Notes: generated by a model not told the origin, from the letters alone. A stretch of DNA of 64,000 nt from an uncultured SAR116 cluster alpha proteobacterium (GCA_902593735.1 CACJJL010000001.1:124001-188000); one strand, 5' to 3'; counted from the first letter of the stretch, positions 37,325-48,260 are shown. Program-made: numbers and translations.

Positions 37325-39328
37325 TTATTTTATTTTTTCTAAATTTAAGAGTTTGGAATTTTCAGTGACCTGTTCACCATTTTTACAAAAAATCTCTTTA
37401 ATGATTCCGTCTCGTGGGGCAATTAAGGAATATTCCATTTTCATAGCTTCTAATTTCAATAATACTTCGCCCTTTTTAACCCTGTTTTTTATTTTTAAAT
37501 TATTAATTTTTATTATTCCATGCATAGGAGCAAAAATACTATCTTCAAATTTACTATTTTCAACTGAATCTTGAGTTAAAGAATTCTTCAAAATAGCATC
37601 AAATGTATTTTCATCACTAAAAATGGTAAAAATTTTATTACCTGTTGATTTATCTCTAAAAACATAAAACTTTACTTCAAAGTTTTTGTTTTTTGTCTTT
37701 GCTTTTAAAGTTGAGTCTTGAAACGAAACAGAAGAGAAATAAAAATCTTGATTATTAAATGCAACTTCAAAATTTTCATTACTAGTTTTAGTAATACAAA
37801 AAGATATTACTTTCTGACCAATTTTTATATTTATTGGATAAGTAGCTGGTTTCCAATTATACCAATAATTTTGTTGTGAAGGTGTCAGGTTATTAAAAAT
37901 TATTAATGATGCTAAAGCTTTAAGTTGGGGTTCAATATCTTTATCAATAAATTGTTCAATATTGTTTTCTACAAACTTTGTGTAAATATCTCCTTCTCTA
38001 AAGTGTTTATTTTTTAATAATTTTTTTAATAAGTTTAAATTAGTTGTTATACCTGCAACTTCTATATCAAATAAACAATTTCTGAGATGATTTATTGCCT
38101 CCTTTCTGTTTTTGCCATGTGAAATTATTTTTGCAATCATTGGATCATAATAAGGGCTTATAAAATCTCCTTTTTTATTACCCGTATCTATAATGCAATT
38201 GGGATGGTCAGAAATTTTTGGAAATTTAAAATGATGTAGACAACCACTTTGTGGAAGAAAGTTTTTATTTATGTCTTCAGCGTAAAGTCTAGCTTCTAAG
38301 GACCAACCATTTAAATATATTTCATTTTGTGACTTAGGAAGTGTTAGGCCATTAGCTATATGTAACTGCCATTCAATAAGATTAGTTGATGTGATTTTCT
38401 CTGTAACTGGATGCTCAACTTGAATTCTCGTATTCATTTCCATAAAGTAAATTTTATTTTTATTAAGGCCATTAGTAATGTCTGCAATAAATTCTATTGT
38501 TCCCGCACCTTGATAGTCTAAAGACTTCAAAGCGTTTACAGCTAAGTCACCTAAAAATTTGCGAATTTCCTCATTAAGTTTTGGTGAAGGTGCTTCTTCA
38601 ATAATTTTTTGTTGCCTTCTTTGTAATGTGCAATCTCTATCAAAAAAATGTACTACATTTCCGTGATGATCAGAAAAAATTTGCACTTCAATATGACGAG
38701 CTTTAGTTATATATTTTTCAATTAAAATATTTTTATCATTAAAGTTTGTTGAAGCTTCACTTGAGGCCTCTTCTAAAGAAGAAAAAAAATTCTCTTTATT
38801 TTCTACAACTCTCATGCCTCTTCCGCCCCCGCCAGATCTTGCTTTTATAAGAACTGGGTAACCAATTTCATTAGCTTTTTTTTTTAGGAAATACTTATCT
38901 TGATTGTTACCATGATACCCTGGGATTATTGGAATTCCAGCTTTTTCCATAATAAGCTTTGCTTTGTCTTTTTCTCCCATATTTTTAATAATCGTACTTT
39001 TAGGACCTATAAAAATTATTTTGTTATGTTCAACATTTTTAACAAATTCTGCATTTTCAGATAACAACCCGTATCCTGGGTGAATAGCATTAGCTTTGTA
39101 TTTTTTACATATATTAATAATTGCTGATCCATTCATGTATGTCTCCGAAACTATAGATCCAGAGATATTTACAGCTTCGTCAGCAAGTTTGATATGTAAA
39201 CTATCAGCATCTTCATTTGAATATATAGCAACTGTTGGTATATCAAGATTTTTTGCACATTTAATTATTTTACATGCAATTTCACCACGGTTAGCAATTA
39301 ATAATTTTTTTATCTTTTTTTTAATCAT
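37325..39328 (-). CDS. mccA: Methylcrotonoyl-CoA carboxylase alpha subunit (biotin carboxylase + BCCP)
   Basis: KKLLIANRGEIACKII, GGGGRGMRVV, EMNTRIQVEHPVTE, biotinyl motif LEAMKMEY; paired with mccB. Confidence 0.92.
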   Translation of the reverse strand: MIKKKIKKLLIANRGEIACKIIKCAKNLDIPTVAIYSNEDADSLHIKLADEAVNISGSIVSETYMNGSAIINICKKYKANAIHPGYGLLSENAEFVKNVEHNKIIFIGPKSTIIKNMGEKDKAKLIMEKAGIPIIPGYHGNNQDKYFLKKKANEIGYPVLIKARSGGGGRGMRVVENKENFFSSLEEASSEASTNFNDKNILIEKYITKARHIEVQIFSDHHGNVVHFFDRDCTLQRRQQKIIEEAPSPKLNEEIRKFLGDLAVNALKSLDYQGAGTIEFIADITNGLNKNKIYFMEMNTRIQVEHPVTEKITSTNLIEWQLHIANGLTLPKSQNEIYLNGWSLEARLYAEDINKNFLPQSGCLHHFKFPKISDHPNCIIDTGNKKGDFISPYYDPMIAKIISHGKNRKEAINHLRNCLFDIEVAGITTNLNLLKKLLKNKHFREGDIYTKFVENNIEQFIDKDIEPQLKALASLIIFNNLTPSQQNYWYNWKPATYPINIKIGQKVISFCITKTSNENFEVAFNNQDFYFSSVSFQDSTLKAKTKNKNFEVKFYVFRDKSTGNKIFTIFSDENTFDAILKNSLTQDSVENSKFEDSIFAPMHGIIKINNLKIKNRVKKGEVLLKLEAMKMEYSLIAPRDGIIKEIFCKNGEQVTENSKLLNLEKIK

Positions 39329-39339
39329 AATTGTGTTAG

Positions 39340-40947
39340 TTACATCCTAAAAATACCAAATTTAGTGTCTTCAATTTCTTTGTTTAATGAAATTTTAAGA
39401 CTGGCAGATAATACATCTCTTGATTTTTTTGGATCTATTATTCCATCATCCCATAATCTAGCAGAAGCATATAGAGGATGAGATTGATTTTGAAATTGTT
39501 CTAGAATAGGTTTTTTAAATGCACTTTCGATGCTTTTGTTCCATTTAGCTTTTTTGTTAAGAGTGTTTCTTTTTTTTAGAGAGGCTAAAACACTTGCTGC
39601 TTGTTCACCTCCCATTACCGAAATTCTCGAGCACGGCCAAGTCCATAGAAATCTTGGAGCGAAGGCCCTTCCACACATTCCGTAGTTACCAGCGCCAAAA
39701 CTACCACCAATTAACAATGTAATTTTTGGTACTTTTGTTGTTGCTACGGCGTTCACAAGTTTGGCGCCATTTTTTGCTATTCCACCATGTTCAGCTTTTT
39801 CGCCTACCATAAAACCAGTTATATTTTGTAAAAAAATTAAAGGTATTTTTCTTTGACTGCAAAGTTCTATAAAGTGAGTACCTTTTAATGAGCTATCTGA
39901 AAATAAAACCCCATTATTTGCAACAATCCCGCATAAATCACCTTTTAATTTTGCAAATCCAGTCACCAAAGTTGTACCAAAGTTTTTCTTAAATTCATCA
40001 AACTCAGATCCATCAACTAACCTCATGATAATTTCTCTGACGTCAAATGTTTCTTTTGGATCCGCTGGAACTATGCCAGTTAGTTCGTTTTGGTCATATA
40101 ATGGTTCCTCAAAAGATGAAATATTGCTGGCAGTTTTATTGTTTACATTTAAATTTTTAATACACTGTCTAGCTATAGTTAGGGCATGCTCGTCATTTTC
40201 AGCAAGATAGTCAGCAACTCCGGATATCTTTGTGTGGACTTCTCCTCCACCAAGACTTTCAGAATCTATAATTTCTCCAGTTGCAGCTTTTACTAAAGGT
40301 GGTCCAGCTAAAAAAATTGTACCTTGATTTTTAACAATTATAGTTTCATCTGACATCGCTGGTACATATGCACCTCCTGCAGTACAACTTCCTAAAACAA
40401 CAGCTATTTGAGGTATCTTTTTAGATGACATATTTGCTTGATTGAAAAAAATTCTTCCAAAATGTTCTTTGTCTGCGAAAACTTCATCTTGATTTGGTAG
40501 ATTTGCTCCACCAGAATCTACCAAATAAATACAGGGTAAATTGTTTTCAAGAGCAATTTCTTGTGCTCGTAAATGTTTTTTTACTGTTATTGGATAATAT
40601 GTACCTCCTTTAACAGTTGAATCATTACAAATCACCATAACGTAACGGTTATGAACTTTTCCAATTCCTGTAATTATTCCAGCTGAAGGACACTCATTAT
40701 TATACATGTTATAGCCAGCTGTTAATCCTACCTCTAAAAAAGCACTTCCAGGATCTAAAAGCTTAGATACTCTATGCCTTGGTAGCATTTTGCCACGTTT
40801 TTGATGACGGTCATTCAATTTTTTTCCACCACCATTCATGGCAATCTCAACTGCTTTATGTGTAAGTTTATAATCAACAAAAAGTTGTTTTTGGTTTTTT
40901 AAAAACTTTATATCTTTAGAGTTAACTTTTGATTTTAATACCGTCAT
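39340..40947 (-). CDS. mccB: Methylcrotonoyl-CoA carboxylase beta subunit (carboxyltransferase)
   Basis: [63 protein letters not shown]. Confidence 0.94.
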   Translation of the reverse strand: MTVLKSKVNSKDIKFLKNQKQLFVDYKLTHKAVEIAMNGGGKKLNDRHQKRGKMLPRHRVSKLLDPGSAFLEVGLTAGYNMYNNECPSAGIITGIGKVHNRYVMVICNDSTVKGGTYYPITVKKHLRAQEIALENNLPCIYLVDSGGANLPNQDEVFADKEHFGRIFFNQANMSSKKIPQIAVVLGSCTAGGAYVPAMSDETIIVKNQGTIFLAGPPLVKAATGEIIDSESLGGGEVHTKISGVADYLAENDEHALTIARQCIKNLNVNNKTASNISSFEEPLYDQNELTGIVPADPKETFDVREIIMRLVDGSEFDEFKKNFGTTLVTGFAKLKGDLCGIVANNGVLFSDSSLKGTHFIELCSQRKIPLIFLQNITGFMVGEKAEHGGIAKNGAKLVNAVATTKVPKITLLIGGSFGAGNYGMCGRAFAPRFLWTWPCSRISVMGGEQAASVLASLKKRNTLNKKAKWNKSIESAFKKPILEQFQNQSHPLYASARLWDDGIIDPKKSRDVLSASLKISLNKEIEDTKFGIFRM

Positions 40948-42113
40948 TATGATGTTTCCAAGAACAGCTCTCTACCAATCAACATTCTTCTTATTTCAGA
41001 AGTTCCCGCTCCAATTTCATATAACTTTGCATCTCTAAGAAGTCTGGCTACAGGAAAATCATTAGTGTATCCATTACCACCTAATGCTTGTATTGCTTCT
41101 AAAGTTAATTGAGTTGCTTTTTCTGCGGCATATAAAATACAACCAGCAGCATCTTTCCTAGTAGTTTCCCCTCTGTCACAAGCTTTCGCTACTTCGTATA
41201 CATATGACCTACATGCATTCATGGTTGTATACATATCGGCTATTTTACCTTGCATGATTTGAAATTCACCAATTGATTTTCCAAATTGTTTTCTTTCATG
41301 AATATAAGGGACTACGGTATCCATTGCAGCTGCCATTATACCCAAAGGACCTGCAGCAAGAACAACCCGCTCATAGTCCAGTCCACTCATTAAAATAGAA
41401 GCGCCTTTTCCCTCTTCACCTAAAATATTTTCTTCTGGCACAGGACAATTTTCAAAAATAAGCTCTGCGGTATTTGATCCCCTCATCCCTAACTTATCTA
41501 TTTTTTTTCCAGTAGAAAATCCTGTCATTGTTTTTTCAATTATAAATGCTGTGATGCCCTTTGATCCTCGCTTAGGGTCTGTTTTAGCGTATACGATTAA
41601 GGTATCAGCATCGGGACCATTAGTAATCCACATTTTTGAGCCGTTCAATAAATAAGTATTATTTCCTTGTTTTTCAGCATGGAGCGTCATAGAAACAACG
41701 TCTGACCCAGACCCTGTTTCACTCATTGCAAGAGCGCCAACTTTTTCACCTTTACATAAGCTTGGCAAATATTTTTCTTTTTGTTCTTCACTACCATTTC
41801 TATTTATTTGGTTAACACATAAATTAGAAAAGGCTCCATAAGACAGGCCAACAGAAGCACTTGCTCTACTTATTTCTTCCATAGCTATACAGTGAGCCAA
41901 GTAACTCATTTCACTACCACCATATTTTGAATCAGCGGTGATGCCTAAAAGTCCTAATTCACCAAGTTTTGTCCATAGTTGATTTGGAAAGGAGTTTTCT
42001 TTATCTATTTCATCAGCAATAGGAGCTATTTCTTTTTGTGCAAATTTATAAACTGTTTCTCTTAAAGCTTCATTATCTTGGCCGATTGAAAAATTCATTG
42101 AATGAAAAAACAT
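40947..42113 (-). CDS. ivd: Isovaleryl-CoA dehydrogenase
   Basis: [72 protein letters not shown]. Confidence 0.92.
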   Translation of the reverse strand: MFFHSMNFSIGQDNEALRETVYKFAQKEIAPIADEIDKENSFPNQLWTKLGELGLLGITADSKYGGSEMSYLAHCIAMEEISRASASVGLSYGAFSNLCVNQINRNGSEEQKEKYLPSLCKGEKVGALAMSETGSGSDVVSMTLHAEKQGNNTYLLNGSKMWITNGPDADTLIVYAKTDPKRGSKGITAFIIEKTMTGFSTGKKIDKLGMRGSNTAELIFENCPVPEENILGEEGKGASILMSGLDYERVVLAAGPLGIMAAAMDTVVPYIHERKQFGKSIGEFQIMQGKIADMYTTMNACRSYVYEVAKACDRGETTRKDAAGCILYAAEKATQLTLEAIQALGGNGYTNDFPVARLLRDAKLYEIGAGTSEIRRMLIGRELFLETS

Positions 42114-42136
42114 TTAATATTAGATCCTTATATATA

Positions 42137-42589
42137 CTAATCTTGATTTAAAGCTCTTTGTTTTGCTAAAGCACTTTCTTCCCCAGAAATATAAAGTAAT
42201 CCATTCATTCTCCTCATTAAATTAGCTTCAAAGTCGTCAACTATGCCATCTGAAAGAATTACTCCCCACATCATTTCAATAACATCAATTCTTTCTTCAT
42301 GGTTCATTTCATTTAGAATAATTTTTATTTGAGAGAAAATTTCGACCCTCTCATCACTTTTTGCTAGAGCTTCAACTAAATTCTTTTCAGCTTGATCTGA
42401 AGTGAAATTAAATTTATTAACTAATAGTTTTTTTATATATTCAAGCTCAACTTTGCCAGTATCTCCGTCAATTTGACATGCTTCTAATAGCAATATTATG
42501 ACTGCTTGTATGTCTTCTCCTTCGTGTTCGTCTTCATTCTTATCTTTAGAAGTAATATTTTGAAAAGCAGTTTTGAGATTTGAAAACAT
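42137..42589 (-). CDS. TerB-family tellurite resistance-like protein
   Basis: 150 aa; AVIILLLEACQIDGDTGKVELEYIKKLLVNKFNF, WGVILSDGIVDDFEANLMRRMNGLLYIS. Confidence 0.78.
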   Translation of the reverse strand: MFSNLKTAFQNITSKDKNEDEHEGEDIQAVIILLLEACQIDGDTGKVELEYIKKLLVNKFNFTSDQAEKNLVEALAKSDERVEIFSQIKIILNEMNHEERIDVIEMMWGVILSDGIVDDFEANLMRRMNGLLYISGEESALAKQRALNQD

Positions 42590-42680
42590 TTTTGACCTAT
42601 TAAATTAAAATAACGAATTTTTTGTTTATTAATGTCTAAGATGAATAAAATATAAATTTTTTCAAGTTTAAAATAGACAT

Positions 42681-42691
42681 TATATACTCCT
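42681..42691 (+). promoter_or_regulatory. Probable promoter -10 region of gdhA (TATATACTCCT)
   Basis: Same 11-mer as upstream of the livJ-like gene. Confidence 0.4.
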
Positions 42692-42787
42692 TTTCTATTT
42701 TTGGTTTTTGTGTAAATGTTTATTATTAAAAATTGTTAATAGTATGAAATTCTATAAGGGGGCAATCCTAAAAGGATTAAAAGAAGC

Positions 42788-44209
42788 ATGGGTAGTGACG
42801 CATTTCTAAATTCTATTGAAATCAATTTTAAAAAAGCGGCTCAATATATTCAAAAAATTGACGGAAGTGAAACACTCTCGGAAGATTTGTCAAATCAAAT
42901 TATGATGGCAAATGCTACATATGTAGTTAGATTTGGAGTTAGATTAAGAGGCTCAGTATTTACATTTGTTGGTTATCGTTCGGTTCACTCTGATCATTTT
43001 GAGCCAGTTAAAGGTGGTATAAGATATGATTTAGCTGTAAACCAGGAAGAAGTTGAAGCTTTAGCTGCCTTAATGACGTATAAATGTGCTTTAGTAGAGG
43101 TTCCCTTTGGTGGATCAAAAGGTGGACTTTTGATTGATATAAAAGAGTGGAAACCAGAAGAATTAGAGAGAATTACAAGACGTTTTACTCAAGAATTAGC
43201 TAAAAGAGATTTAATACATCCATCTCAGAATGTTCCAGCCCCAGATGTAGGAACCGGAGAACGTGAAATGGCATGGATGGCTGATGAATACCGTCGACTT
43301 AATCCAACTGACTTAAATGCTTGGGCTTGTGTTACTGGTAAACCAGTTAATAAAGGTGGAATTTCTGGAAGGACCGAAGCAACTGGAAGAGGTGTCAAAC
43401 TAGCCCTTAAAGCATTTTTCCAAAATGAAAAAGATGTAAAAAAAACTGGTCTTACCCCAGGATTGAAAGGAAAAAGGATAATAGTCCAAGGTCTTGGAAA
43501 TGTTGGCTATTACGCTGCTTATTTTTTATCCATCGAAGATGGTGCTATAATTACGCATGTTATAGAACGTGATGGTTCAGTTGTAGACAAGAATGGTATC
43601 GATATATCATCATTAAAAAATCACATAATTGAAAAAGGTAGTGTAAAAGGTTTTAGGGGTTTTGTTCAGTCTGGGCCAGAAATTTTGGAAGAAGAAGCCG
43701 ATATTTTAATTCCTGCAGCAATGGAACTAGTTATAGATGAAAAAAACGCAGATAGAATTAAAGCTAAACTCATTGTTGAAGCAGCAAATGGTCCAGTTTC
43801 AGCAAGTGCTGACGAAATACTAAACAGAAAAGGTATTGTAATTATACCAGATCTATATGCAAATGCTGGTGGAGTAACGGTTAGTTATTTTGAATGGATT
43901 AAGAATTTAAGCAGAATTAGATTAGGAAGATTACAAAAAAGAGCTCAAGAAAATCAGGTTTCTAGTTTAATAGAAGGTATCGAAAACATGACAGGAAAAA
44001 TTTTTCCTGCTGATTTTAAGTTAAAGTCTATTGAAGGATCGTCAGAAATAGACTTGGTTCGTTCTGGTTTAGAAGATACTATGCTGGAAACATATAAAGT
44101 TATTAGTGACGTTTGGAACAAACATAGTGAGATTCCTGATTTAAGGACAGCTGCTATGATTGTGGCAGTCAAAAGAATAGCTCAAAGTTATAATTCTCTT
44201 GGAATTTAA
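42788..44209 (+). CDS. gdhA: Glu/Leu/Phe/Val dehydrogenase (glutamate dehydrogenase)
   Basis: KGGIRYDLAVNQEEVEALAALMTYKCALVEVPFGGSKGG, NVPAPDVGTGEREMAWMADEY. Confidence 0.92.
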   Translation: MGSDAFLNSIEINFKKAAQYIQKIDGSETLSEDLSNQIMMANATYVVRFGVRLRGSVFTFVGYRSVHSDHFEPVKGGIRYDLAVNQEEVEALAALMTYKCALVEVPFGGSKGGLLIDIKEWKPEELERITRRFTQELAKRDLIHPSQNVPAPDVGTGEREMAWMADEYRRLNPTDLNAWACVTGKPVNKGGISGRTEATGRGVKLALKAFFQNEKDVKKTGLTPGLKGKRIIVQGLGNVGYYAAYFLSIEDGAIITHVIERDGSVVDKNGIDISSLKNHIIEKGSVKGFRGFVQSGPEILEEEADILIPAAMELVIDEKNADRIKAKLIVEAANGPVSASADEILNRKGIVIIPDLYANAGGVTVSYFEWIKNLSRIRLGRLQKRAQENQVSSLIEGIENMTGKIFPADFKLKSIEGSSEIDLVRSGLEDTMLETYKVISDVWNKHSEIPDLRTAAMIVAVKRIAQSYNSLGI

Positions 44210-44211
44210 AA

Positions 44212-44234
44212 AAAGGGAGCATAAAGCTCCCTTT
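44212..44234. terminator. Bidirectional intrinsic terminator between convergent gdhA and amtB
   Basis: AAAGGGAGC-ATAAA-GCTCCCTTT, perfect 9-bp stem with flanking A/T-rich tracts. Confidence 0.85.
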
Positions 44235-44256
44235 GATAATTTAATTTTGATTAAGT

Positions 44257-45552
44257 TTACTTTTTAAAATCTGGATAAGCTTCCATTCCAATCTCGGCTA
44301 AGTCAACACCTTCAAGTTCTTCTTCGGCAGTAACTCTAATACCTATTGTAAACTTAATTATATACCAGACGATTGCTGATGCTATAATTGTAAATGCACC
44401 GATGGCAAATATTCCATAGAGTTGAGCACCTATCGTAGCATCTGAATTTGAGAAAATAACTGCTATTGTACCCCAAATTCCAGCAAATAAATGTACAGGT
44501 ATAGCACCTACGACATCATCAATTTTAAATTTGTCAAGCATTGGTATAGTAAGTACAACAATTAATCCACCAACAGCACCTATAAAAATAGCTAGCATTG
44601 GAGATGGAGCTAATGGTTCAGCTGTAATAGCAACTAGCCCACCTAGTGCACCATTTAGTGCCATTGTTAAGTCTGTTTTCTTGTAAAATAACATTGTTAA
44701 AATAAGTGCTATTACAACCCCACCAGCTGCGGCAAGATTTGTATTAATATAAATATTTGATATAGCTGTTACGTCAGCTCCAGATCCCATAGCTAGTTGA
44801 GAGCCACCATTAAAACCGAACCAGCCAAACCAAAGTATAAATGTACCTAATGTGGCCAAAGGTAAATTTGAGCCTGGCATTGGATTTACACTTCCATCGT
44901 CAGAATATTTACCTTTTCTCGCACCTAATATTATTGCACCGGTTAATGCTGCCCAACCACCTACACCATGAACTATAGACGATCCAGCAAAGTCTAAAAA
45001 CCCGGCTTGGTTTAAGTACCCACCACCCCATGACCATGATCCTTGTATAGGATATATAAATCCACAAAGTAATACAACAAATACAAAAAAAGCTTTTAAT
45101 TTCACTCTTTCTGCTACCGCGCCACTAACAATTGAAGCAGCCGTTGCACAAAAAACCATTTGAAACCACCAATCTGAACCAGATGAATAAGTTGCATCTT
45201 TTTCGCCACCGAAAGTTGTACCATCAGATGGGCCCCAAATCGAAAAAGAACCTATATAACCTGAAACATCCATATACATAAGATTATATCCAACAATTGC
45301 AAACATAATACCGGCAATGGAATATAAACCAATATTTTTTGCACATTGAACAACTGCATTTTTTGCTCTCACTAAGCCTGTTTCCAACATACAAAAACCC
45401 GCAGCCATCAACATAACCAGAAATCCATGAACCAAGAAAGAAAAGGAATTCAATATATATGCTGTTTCAGCATCAGTTGCAGCAAAAGCTGAACCTGTAA
45501 TACTCATTATGATTGCAGGTATTAGTAGTAATAACCTGATTAAATTAGACAT
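44257..45552 (-). CDS. amtB: Ammonium transporter
   Basis: AGFCMLETGLVRAKNAVVQCAKN, FLDFAGSSIVHGVGGWAALTGAIILGARKGKY, WFGWFGFNGGSQL. Confidence 0.96.
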   Translation of the reverse strand: MSNLIRLLLLIPAIIMSITGSAFAATDAETAYILNSFSFLVHGFLVMLMAAGFCMLETGLVRAKNAVVQCAKNIGLYSIAGIMFAIVGYNLMYMDVSGYIGSFSIWGPSDGTTFGGEKDATYSSGSDWWFQMVFCATAASIVSGAVAERVKLKAFFVFVVLLCGFIYPIQGSWSWGGGYLNQAGFLDFAGSSIVHGVGGWAALTGAIILGARKGKYSDDGSVNPMPGSNLPLATLGTFILWFGWFGFNGGSQLAMGSGADVTAISNIYINTNLAAAGGVVIALILTMLFYKKTDLTMALNGALGGLVAITAEPLAPSPMLAIFIGAVGGLIVVLTIPMLDKFKIDDVVGAIPVHLFAGIWGTIAVIFSNSDATIGAQLYGIFAIGAFTIIASAIVWYIIKFTIGIRVTAEEELEGVDLAEIGMEAYPDFKK

Positions 45553-45731
45553 AATAAATCTCCGTTTAAATTAGTATTTATCGAAGATCTAATGAAATTT
45601 AGTTGATTAAAAGTGAGTAAGCGGAGGTGTAGTTCAGTAAATTAAAATTGATTAATAATTAAACACAAAATGGTGATAAAATTATACCTGATGAAAATTT
45701 ATGCATTTAATTACTCGTCAAATTTTGAAAT

Positions 45732-47222
45732 TTATTGATTTAACAAATTCGTTTCAGATTCTAATATTGAATTTAAAATATTAAAAATATAAATTTTTCC
45801 TTGATTAATTTGTGCTTTTAATGTTCCAAAATCTTTTTCGTTGGTTTCATTAATTAATAAAGATATTGCTTCATTTGGCAAGTTACTCTGGTTATTCACT
45901 GTAAAACAGATATTTACAATTTGGTCTAATTTAAAAAATAAGTTTTCTATTCGTTTAAATAACAAAAGTTTTTTATCTTTTTCATGTTGATCAATAAGGT
46001 TTGACTCATTTTCATAAAAAAATTTTAAAAATTCAATATCTCTTTGTCCACCTGCTACATATTTAGTTTCATACCATTTTGGCAGATTTTTTTTATCTAT
46101 ACTGTCTGTCTTAATATTTACTCTCATTTTTAACACTTCTTTTGCCATTTCTCTATCTGATATTGGGTATGTATTTAATTTATCTAAAAGATCAGTTATT
46201 TTTGTGCTAAATTTATTAACTGTAACAACACGAGTTTTTTTAAGTGCTAGTTTTTCCCAAGAAAAGGATTTATGAGTGTGATAATTTTTAAAATTGTCAT
46301 AAGTGCATGCAACAGGACCCCGATTTCTTGAGGGTTTTAACTTTGTATCAACTTCATATAAAATACCTTCATATGTTTTTGTAGATAATATGTTTATTAG
46401 TTGTCGAAATATATCTAAATAAATCTTTTTGTTATGTTCTCCATCATAAACAAAAACTAAGTCTAAGTCTGAATTAGCTGTCATTGTGAAAGTACCAAAT
46501 CTTCCATATGCTACTATGCAAAAATTTTCGTAATTAATTTTTGTTGAGTTATAAAATCTTGTTTTAATTATTTGTAAAACAAATTCTACGGTAGCTTGTG
46601 CTAAATAGGAAAATTCAGTTGAAGCTCTTTCAATGTTAATGTCTTTATTAATTAATGAATATAAAATCTGAAATTTCAGTAACCTATGTTGTTTTCTCGT
46701 TATATTTAAAATACTTTCAGTATCTAAGTAATCAAAATCAATTTTTTCAAAAAAATTCTTATAAAAAGAAATATTACCATTTAACCTTACTGCATACTCT
46801 GGTTGGATAACCTCTAGCAATTTTATATCTTTTGAAAGAATATCTGTAAGTAATCCTGAAAATGACAAGATCTTTGATAAATTTCCATAAATAAAAGTAT
46901 TATTTTTGATCATTTCTATGTAATCAAGATTTGAGTTTATGGAGTTAATAAATCTCAAAAGTTGATAAAGGCCTTCTTCTTTATGTTTCTTCCGAAAAAT
47001 AATTGGGACTATTTCTCTAAAAATCTTAGATAATTTTTCTTGAGTTTCAGAAGATAGATTGTTTACAAAAAAACTTTCAAATTGTCTTATGGTTGCATCT
47101 ATGTTTATCTTACTTACATTTTTTAATTTATTAATGATATTATTTTCAACTTCATTTATTTCTATTTCTTCATCATTTGCTAATGGCAAATTAATTGGTA
47201 AATTTAGTTTTTTATAAAGCAT
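45732..47222 (-). CDS. Half-length GlnE-like glutamine-synthetase adenylyltransferase (one nucleotidyltransferase domain)
   Basis: 496 aa; AYGRFGTFTMTANSDLDLVFVYD, LYEVDTKLKPSRNRGPVACTYDNF...WEKLALKKTRVV, GGQRDIEFLKFF. Confidence 0.78.
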   Translation of the reverse strand: MLYKKLNLPINLPLANDEEIEINEVENNIINKLKNVSKINIDATIRQFESFFVNNLSSETQEKLSKIFREIVPIIFRKKHKEEGLYQLLRFINSINSNLDYIEMIKNNTFIYGNLSKILSFSGLLTDILSKDIKLLEVIQPEYAVRLNGNISFYKNFFEKIDFDYLDTESILNITRKQHRLLKFQILYSLINKDINIERASTEFSYLAQATVEFVLQIIKTRFYNSTKINYENFCIVAYGRFGTFTMTANSDLDLVFVYDGEHNKKIYLDIFRQLINILSTKTYEGILYEVDTKLKPSRNRGPVACTYDNFKNYHTHKSFSWEKLALKKTRVVTVNKFSTKITDLLDKLNTYPISDREMAKEVLKMRVNIKTDSIDKKNLPKWYETKYVAGGQRDIEFLKFFYENESNLIDQHEKDKKLLLFKRIENLFFKLDQIVNICFTVNNQSNLPNEAISLLINETNEKDFGTLKAQINQGKIYIFNILNSILESETNLLNQ

Positions 47223-47306
47223 TCACAAACCAAAAAAAATTTATTATCCTAGACCAACTTACATACGTTTTAATTTCGTTTCAATATCGTAATAGAAGAA
47301 TTAAAA

Positions 47307-48260
47307 ATGGACCTAGATAATTATTTATTGAAAAATTCTAAAGAAAAAGAGATTTCATCGATTGTAAAATCATTAGCTAATGCTGCAATAAGAATATCTA
47401 ATACTATCAGAGATATTAAACCACAGGAAAGTAAATCAAAAATTGATACCAAATTAAATTCAGATGGTGATATTCAAAAACCATTAGATATAATCTCAGA
47501 TGAAATTTTAATTACTTTTCTAGAAAAATCTCCTGCCGCAGGGTATGCCTCTGAAGAGCAAGAAGGATATATTGACTTTAAAAATAATAATAATTTCATT
47601 GTTTTAGCTGACCCGCTTGATGGATCAAGTAACATTGATGTAAATGTTTCAATAGGTACCATTTTTTCTATAATGTCTAAAAATAATTTACCATTAGAAA
47701 AAGCATTTATTCAAAATGGAAGTCATCAAAAATCATCAGGATTTTTTGTTTATGGGCCACAAACAACTTTATTTATTACAGTTGGTGTTGGAACATCTTT
47801 ATTCGCATTAGATGAAAAACAAGGTAGATTTATCTTAATTAAAGATAATATTACAATACCAGAAACAACTACTGAATTTGCAATAAATGCTGCATACAGA
47901 AGATTTTGGGACAACGCTACATTAAAATATATTTCTGAATGCCAGAATGGAGAAAGTGGACCTAGAAAGAAAAATTTTGGAATGAGGTGGGTTGGTTCAT
48001 TAGTAGCAGATGCTAGTAGAATCTTTAATAGAGGAGGTGTTTTTTTATACCCTTCAGATTTGAGAGAAAAATATAAAAATGGAAGGCTAAGATTGACTTA
48101 TGAAGCAAATCCAATTGCTTTTTTAGTAGAGCAAGCTAATGGAAAAGCTACTGATGGTCATAAAAATATATTAAATTTAGAAGTTAACGATTTACATCAA
48201 AGATCACCATTGATTTTTGGTTCTAAAGAGGAGGTGTTAAAATATAAAAAATCCTATTAA
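47307..48260 (+). CDS. fbp: Fructose-1,6-bisphosphatase class I
   Basis: ADPLDGSSNIDVNVSIGTIFSI, ATDGHKNILNLEVNDLHQRSPLIFGS. Confidence 0.95.
   Translation: MDLDNYLLKNSKEKEISSIVKSLANAAIRISNTIRDIKPQESKSKIDTKLNSDGDIQKPLDIISDEILITFLEKSPAAGYASEEQEGYIDFKNNNNFIVLADPLDGSSNIDVNVSIGTIFSIMSKNNLPLEKAFIQNGSHQKSSGFFVYGPQTTLFITVGVGTSLFALDEKQGRFILIKDNITIPETTTEFAINAAYRRFWDNATLKYISECQNGESGPRKKNFGMRWVGSLVADASRIFNRGGVFLYPSDLREKYKNGRLRLTYEANPIAFLVEQANGKATDGHKNILNLEVNDLHQRSPLIFGSKEEVLKYKKSY

Noticed and set aside
42764-42778. AATCC-TAAAA-GGATT hairpin just upstream of gdhA
   Set aside because: Only a 5-bp stem in AT-rich sequence; too weak to call regulatory without covariation.
45620-45650. GGAGGTGTAGTTCAGT, resembling the start of a tRNA
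   Set aside because: No anticodon arm, T arm or acceptor complement follows; coincidental similarity.
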